Shown piece by piece: positions 7,029 through 11,045 of a stretch of DNA of 11,045 bases. Below the pieces are notes generated by a model. That model saw only the letters and a list, made by a program, of their open reading frames with translations, was not told the origin of the DNA and did no database searches. A program made the translations under genes and the position numbers. How positions within the stretch are numbered: the stretch's first letter is position 1; each line of letters starts with the position of its first letter. The DNA comes from Euzebyaceae bacterium (GTDB lineage: Bacteria > Actinomycetota > Nitriliruptoria > Euzebyales > Egibacteraceae), in assembly GCA_013696915.1 (NCBI GenBank), contig JACCXR010000361.1, positions 1 to 11,045 of the forward strand, given 5' to 3'.

Positions 7029-10000
7029 ACGGCGGTGGCCATCGCGGCGCGCACCGCCTCCTTGGCCGCCGGGAGGTCGGGCAGGTCGCGCTCCACCGCC
7101 CCGCCCGCCGTGAGGAAGACGAACACGACCCGCGCGACCGGCTCGCCGGCGGCGCCTTCGACCGCCACAGCGTAGGCCCCGCCCTGCGCGCGGTAGGCGT
7201 CCATCCGCCGGTCGAGGTCGGCGGCCGTCGACGCCGTCTTGTAGTCGACGACCACCAGCCCCGCCGGCGAGCGGTAGAGCAGATCGATGTAGCCCTCGAG
7301 GATCCGCCCCCCCACCGGTGTCGCCACGTACGTCTCGCGCCAGCGGGCGCAGGTCAGCGCCTGCCGCACCGACGGCGCCTGCAGGGCCGCGCCGGCCAGC
7401 CGGCGGATCTCGGACTCCCGCCCGATGACGCCCTCTGCGGCGGCCTGCGCCGCGGCGGCCTCGGCCAGACCCTCGCCGGTGGCGAGGTCGACGGTCTGCA
7501 GGACCGCGTGGACGGCCCGCCCGATCGCCGTGCCGTAGCGGCCCTTCTGCCACGGCGGGAGCTCCAGGTCGCGGGCGTCCTTGTCCGCGCCGGCGGCGGT
7601 GTCGTCGTCGAGTGCGGCGGCCGGCGCCGTCAGCTCGACGTCGGACGCCCCCACGCTCCGGCGCCGGGCACTGGCGGTGAGCGCGGCCGTGCGCTCGGCC
7701 TCCCAAGCCGCCCAGTCCGGCAGCGGCGCGGCGTCCGTCCGGCCGGCGGCAGCGGGGGGGGCGGCGGCGTCGTCGTCGGCGATCTCATGGAGTTCGAGCC
7801 CCTCGCAGGCCAGGGCGAGCAGCTCGGCGTTGGTCCGGTTGTGCTCCTTGGGCGGCAGGGTGCGCGCCTTGCGGTGCAGCGAGACCACGAGGTGATCCTG
7901 CGCACGGGTGCAGGCGACGTAGAGCAGCCGCAGCCGCTCGTGGTAGCCCATCTGCTCGTCGATCGGCTTGAAGGCCTCGAACTCCGGGGTGACCACCGCG
8001 GACACCTTGATGCCCACCGGCCCCTGCGGCGGGAACGCGACCTGGACCCGCCCTTTGGCCCCGCGCGAGGTGGTGGTCATGCCGGACACGATCGTGATCG
8101 GGAACTCCAGCCCCTTCGCGCCGTGGATCGTCATGATCCGCACGGAGTCGTCGTCGGTCTCGGGCAGGATCGTCTCGGCCACGCGTGCGGACTCCGAGGC
8201 CTGCATCCGCGCCCATTCGAGGTACTCGCGCAGGGTGCCGCCCTCCGATTCGCTCCACGCACGCGCCTGGTCAAGGACGAACCGCAGCCGGCGCCACAGG
8301 TCGCGCGGACGTCCCTCGGCGTACCCCAGCTCGAACAGCTTGCGGTCCCGGATCATCCGGTCCAGCAGCTCGGACGGTGCGAGCCAGGGGAGCTGCGCGT
8401 GCAGCGCGCGCAGGTACGTGAGCGCGGCGGCGACGGGGTGGTCGCGTTCGACGCCCTCCGGCGTCGGGCTGGTGAAGCTCCAGGCGCCGCCGTGGTCGAC
8501 CCGGTAGGTGAACAGGTCGTCGTCGCCGCACCCGAAGATCGGCGAGCGCAGCGCCGTGACGAGCGCGAGCTGGTCGGAGGGGTCCGCGAGCGCCCGGGCC
8601 GCCGCCATGAGGTCGCGCACCTGCATGGTCGAGTACACCAGCGAGCTCGTCTCGGCCCGGTACGGGATGCCGCGCAGGTCCAGCGCCCGTTCGAGCGCGG
8701 CCAGCGACGTGCGCGCGGGCAGCAGGATCGTGATGTCGCCGAGCGTGGCGGCGCGCCGGCCGGAGGCGCCGTCGGGGTCGCGCGCGGTCACCTCCCAGCA
8801 GCGCGCGGCGAGCACCGCTTCGGCGACGTCGGTCGCCTCGCGCTCGCGGAGCTCGTCGGCGAGCAGCTTGACGTCCGGGTGCGCGCGCCGGCCGAGGACG
8901 GCGACGGGCGGTCCGACTGGCGTGCGCCGGGCCGGCGCCGCGTCGAGCGGCTGGTAGTCCGGCTGCGCGCCCGGCCGGTGGGAGATGAGCCGGCCGAAGA
9001 CGTGGTTCACCCAGTCGATGACGGGCGCCGTCGCCCGGAAGTTCGTGGTCAGGGCGACCGCCGGCCCGAAGCGGTCGCGGGCGCGCAGGAACAGGTCGAT
9101 GTCGGCGCGGCGGAACCGGTAGATCGACTGCTTCGGGTCGCCGACGAGGAACAGCCGCCCGGCGGGCACGGCGACGTCCGGCCACGCCTTCGACGCCGCA
9201 CCGGGGTCGTCGGAGGCGATCAGGACCGCCAGGTCGATCTGGATGGGATCGGTGTCCTGGAACTCGTCGAGGAGCAGACGGCGGTAGCGGGCGGACAGGC
9301 GCCGGCGCACCGCGACGCCGTGCGGCCCGCGCAACAGGTCGCGGGCGAGGACCAGCAGGTCGTGGAACTCCAGCCGCCCACCGGACCGGCGCTGCACGGC
9401 GGCGGCGCGGGTGAACCCGGCGACCTCGACGGCGAGCCGGTGCAGGCAGGCCTCGGCCACAGCCTTCGCGATGCCGTGGCGGACGCTGCCGAGATCCGCG
9501 AGCTCCCCGGCGACCGATGCCTTGTCGGCCCAGTTCTCCCGCTTCCCGTACGAACAGGCGTATTTCGGCTGCTCCGCGATCAGCAGCCTGAGGGCCTCGT
9601 ACTCGTCGGGGGCGTCCCGGAGCGCCCGGAGGTGCGGTTCGATCAGGTCGGTGAGGTGCATGCAGAGCTTGTCGGCCCCGTCGGCGCACTCGGACCGCCG
9701 CGCAAGCAGCGCCTCGCCACGGCCCAGGAGGTCGGTGAGGTCCACCGGCGGGGGCTCCTCGCGGCCCCAGGGGACGCGGTCCGCGTCGCAGACGAGGTCC
9801 CAGTTGGCTCCGAACTCCGCGGCGAGGTGGCGCAGGTCGGCGAGCGTGATGCCGGCGGCGAAGGCCAGCAGCAGCGTCCGCCGGAGGTCGGGGTCGTCGA
9901 GGAGAGCGTCGCGGAACCGGTCCCAGCGGTCGGTGAACTCGATCTCAGACGCGACCTCGTCGAGCACGTCGACGGCGGGCGGCAGCGCCGCTTCGAGGGG

Positions 10001-10351
10001 GTTCTCGGAGAGGATGCGCTGGGCGAAGGCGTGCAGCGTCGAGATGGCCGCGGCGTCGACCTGCTCCACCGCCGTGCGGCACCGGGCGCGGGCCCCGTCG
10101 TCGAGGGCCGCGTCGGCGGCGCCGGCTTCGAAGGAGAGGCGGATCCGGTCGCGCAGTTCCGCGGCGGCCTTCTCGGTGAACGTGATCGCGGCGATGTGGC
10201 GCATCTCGGTACCGGCGTCGACCAGCGCGACGATCCGGTCCACGAGCGACTTCGTCTTGCCGGAGCCGGCGCCGGCCTCGACGAACAGGGTCTCGTCGAG
10301 CGCGGTGGCGATGCGGTCGCGGGCGGCCTGGTCGGCGAGGGCGCCGGTCAC
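7025..10351 (-). CDS. addA: AddA-type helicase-nuclease (UvrD/RecB family)
   Basis: This protein of about 1108 residues should be the motor and one nuclease of an AddAB-type end-resection enzyme. Motifs in order from the GTG at 10351: Q-motif Gln8, Walker A AGAGSGKT (26-33), AAITFTEKAAAELRDR (motif Ia), LEFHDLLVLARDLL, Walker B DEFQD (362-366), GDPKQSIYRFR (404-414), NFRAT (437-441), TIHGAKGLEFP (741-751) and LLYVACTRAQDH (TRAQ at 815-818). The C-terminal PD-(D/E)XK nuclease shows GRAVHAVL (His948), EGYIDLL (Asp1023) and VVDYKT (Asp1036, Lys1038), followed by QGGAYA; all key residues are present. The DEFQD and GDPKQSIYRFR forms favour AddA/RecB over mycobacterial AdnA/AdnB. The GTG start overlaps the upstream stop as GTGA; an in-frame GTG at 10504 would read through the upstream coding frame with low-complexity sequence and is rejected. 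The stop is TAG. Confidence 0.92.
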   Translation of the reverse strand: MTGALADQAARDRIATALDETLFVEAGAGSGKTKSLVDRIVALVDAGTEMRHIAAITFTEKAAAELRDRIRLSFEAGAADAALDDGARARCRTAVEQVDAAAISTLHAFAQRILSENPLEAALPPAVDVLDEVASEIEFTDRWDRFRDALLDDPDLRRTLLLAFAAGITLADLRHLAAEFGANWDLVCDADRVPWGREEPPPVDLTDLLGRGEALLARRSECADGADKLCMHLTDLIEPHLRALRDAPDEYEALRLLIAEQPKYACSYGKRENWADKASVAGELADLGSVRHGIAKAVAEACLHRLAVEVAGFTRAAAVQRRSGGRLEFHDLLVLARDLLRGPHGVAVRRRLSARYRRLLLDEFQDTDPIQIDLAVLIASDDPGAASKAWPDVAVPAGRLFLVGDPKQSIYRFRRADIDLFLRARDRFGPAVALTTNFRATAPVIDWVNHVFGRLISHRPGAQPDYQPLDAAPARRTPVGPPVAVLGRRAHPDVKLLADELREREATDVAEAVLAARCWEVTARDPDGASGRRAATLGDITILLPARTSLAALERALDLRGIPYRAETSSLVYSTMQVRDLMAAARALADPSDQLALVTALRSPIFGCGDDDLFTYRVDHGGAWSFTSPTPEGVERDHPVAAALTYLRALHAQLPWLAPSELLDRMIRDRKLFELGYAEGRPRDLWRRLRFVLDQARAWSESEGGTLREYLEWARMQASESARVAETILPETDDDSVRIMTIHGAKGLEFPITIVSGMTTTSRGAKGRVQVAFPPQGPVGIKVSAVVTPEFEAFKPIDEQMGYHERLRLLYVACTRAQDHLVVSLHRKARTLPPKEHNRTNAELLALACEGLELHEIADDDAAAPPAAAGRTDAAPLPDWAAWEAERTAALTASARRRSVGASDVELTAPAAALDDDTAAGADKDARDLELPPWQKGRYGTAIGRAVHAVLQTVDLATGEGLAEAAAAQAAAEGVIGRESEIRRLAGAALQAPSVRQALTCARWRETYVATPVGGRILEGYIDLLYRSPAGLVVVDYKTASTAADLDRRMDAYRAQGGAYAVAVEGAAGEPVARVVFVFLTAGGAVERDLPDLPAAKEAVRAAMATAV

Positions 10352-11045
10352 GCCGCGCCCGCCGGCGTCGAAGCGTCCGGGTCCAGGTAGGCGACGTACC
10401 CGCGGAGGGCGCTGGCGGTCCTGATGCGCTCCCAGTCGCGGTACCGGTCCGACGTGCCGAGGTCGTCCGTGTCGCAGAAGCGGCACTCGGTGGACGGCCG
10501 CCACCCGGGCTCGGGCGGCTTCATCGGGAAGTGGCCCGCGGTGATGCCGTCGGCGGCGACCCGCAGGGCGCGGCGCAGCGCGGCCGCCACCCCGTCGGTG
10601 ACGGGGTAGCCGATGCTCGCGAACGCGCCCTTGGTCGAGGTGAACCAGTACTCGGAGTAGACGCCGACGGGGCTCGGGTTGATGGCCTGCATGGCGAGCC
10701 CGTAGAGCGCCAGCTGCAGCTTGGTGCCGTCGCCCAGGGGGTTCTCCTCGCTGAGCTGCTTGTATCTCTTCGTGCCCCCGGTCTTGTAGTCCGCCACGAC
10801 CAGCGCGCCGTCGGCGGCCCGGTCAAGGCGATCGACGCGGCCGCGGACCTGCACAGCGCGACCGTCGCCGAGGTCGAGAGCCACCGGCGGCGCACCGTCC
10901 ATACCGAACGGCTGCTCGGCCCCCGCCGGCGTCAGCCCCAGCCGCGCGCGGCGGTCGTCGTCGTGGTCGACGAAGCGTGCGACGTCCGCGAGGATCCGGT
11001 CGCGGTCGCGGCCCCACAGCAGCGGGTGGCCGGTCACGCCGCGCG
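10348..11045 (-). CDS. AddB-type PD-(D/E)XK nuclease, C-terminal part (5' end cut by window)
   Basis: The visible end is a RecB/AddB-family nuclease domain. Counting from an in-frame GTG at 11037 as residue 1: Glu41 in AEQPFG, GRVDRLDR (Asp69), VVADYKTG (Asp83, Lys85) and TKLQLALYG (Gln108, Tyr112). The active site is complete. Near the end, ECRFC holds two cysteines (185, 188) in the place of the AddB C-terminal iron-sulfur motif C-x2-C-x5-C, but the third position is Gly194. The frame is open to the right edge and the sequence before GHPLLW reads as mid-domain, so the gene very probably starts outside; AddB-type proteins are about 1000 residues. A stand-alone 229-residue nuclease starting at 11037 is the alternative. 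It is directly upstream of addA with a 4-base overlap, as expected for an AddB partner. An AdnB-type identity cannot be excluded without the N-terminus. Confidence 0.85.
   Translation of the reverse strand, partial: RGVTGHPLLWGRDRDRILADVARFVDHDDDRRARLGLTPAGAEQPFGMDGAPPVALDLGDGRAVQVRGRVDRLDRAADGALVVADYKTGGTKRYKQLSEENPLGDGTKLQLALYGLAMQAINPSPVGVYSEYWFTSTKGAFASIGYPVTDGVAAALRRALRVAADGITAGHFPMKPPEPGWRPSTECRFCDTDDLGTSDRYRDWERIRTASALRGYVAYLDPDASTPAGAA

Noticed and set aside
5370..7706. Minus-strand open frame of 778 residues crossing recC, vapC, vapB and addA
   Set aside because: It is out of frame with all four recognised genes and is mostly Arg, Gly and Ala. A real gene cannot overlap four well-supported ones in this way.
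6968..10390. Plus-strand open frame of 1140 residues opposite addA
   Set aside because: It is antisense to a gene with complete helicase and nuclease motifs. Its product is rich in Gly, Arg, Val and Asp with no recognisable domain, as expected for a mirror frame in very GC-rich DNA.
10352..10504. N-terminal extension of AddA to a GTG at 10504
   Set aside because: The extra 51 residues lie in another frame of the nuclease gene and are Arg/Pro-rich without family resemblance. The GTG at 10351 gives the normal short lead to the Q-motif and Walker A.
1..11045. CRISPR arrays, tRNA or rRNA genes, insertion sequences
   Set aside because: No regularly spaced repeats with unique spacers, no tRNA-like folds and no transposase motifs or terminal inverted repeats were seen. 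The only repeats found are the two coding tandem arrays and one 16-base match.

Overview
This window is very GC-rich (by eye well above 70%, not counted). It uses GTG starts, 4-base stop/start overlaps and almost no intergenic DNA, which points to a high-GC actinomycete-type bacterium (Actinomycetota). I cannot name a genus. All six genes I can support lie on the minus strand, so the locus reads from right (11045) to left (1). The long plus-strand open frames are antisense shadows.

Reading in the direction of transcription: (1) 11045-10348 is the C-terminal end of an AddB-type PD-(D/E)XK nuclease, cut by the window edge. (2) 10351-7025 is a complete AddA/RecB-type UvrD-family helicase with a C-terminal PD-(D/E)XK nuclease; it overlaps gene 1 by 4 bases. 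(3) 7002-6745 is a Phd/YefM-family antitoxin and (4) 6760-6368 a VapC-type PIN toxin; they form a compact toxin-antitoxin pair 22 bases after addA. (5) After 168 non-coding bases, 6199-2615 is recC. (6) 2618 to 1 is recB, overlapping recC by 4 bases. recB runs off the left edge with its nuclease domain still to come. recD is not in the window and would be expected further left.

The locus therefore carries parts of two double-strand-break resection machines, an AddAB-type and a RecBCD-type helicase-nuclease, with a type II toxin-antitoxin module between them. Both machines would load on DNA ends, unwind and degrade them, and prepare 3' single strands for RecA; both can also destroy phage DNA. 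The toxin-antitoxin pair may simply stabilise the region, or it may sense loss of the repair genes; the sequence cannot decide this.

Notable details are: a Gly at the exact place of the last iron-sulfur cysteine of the AddB-type protein; a 51-bp tandem repeat in the RecB linker; a separate 27-bp (9-residue) repeat array inside the RecC C-terminal region; a -10-like element placed for leaderless expression of the antitoxin; and a weak match to the LexA-independent actinobacterial DNA-damage promoter upstream of recC.
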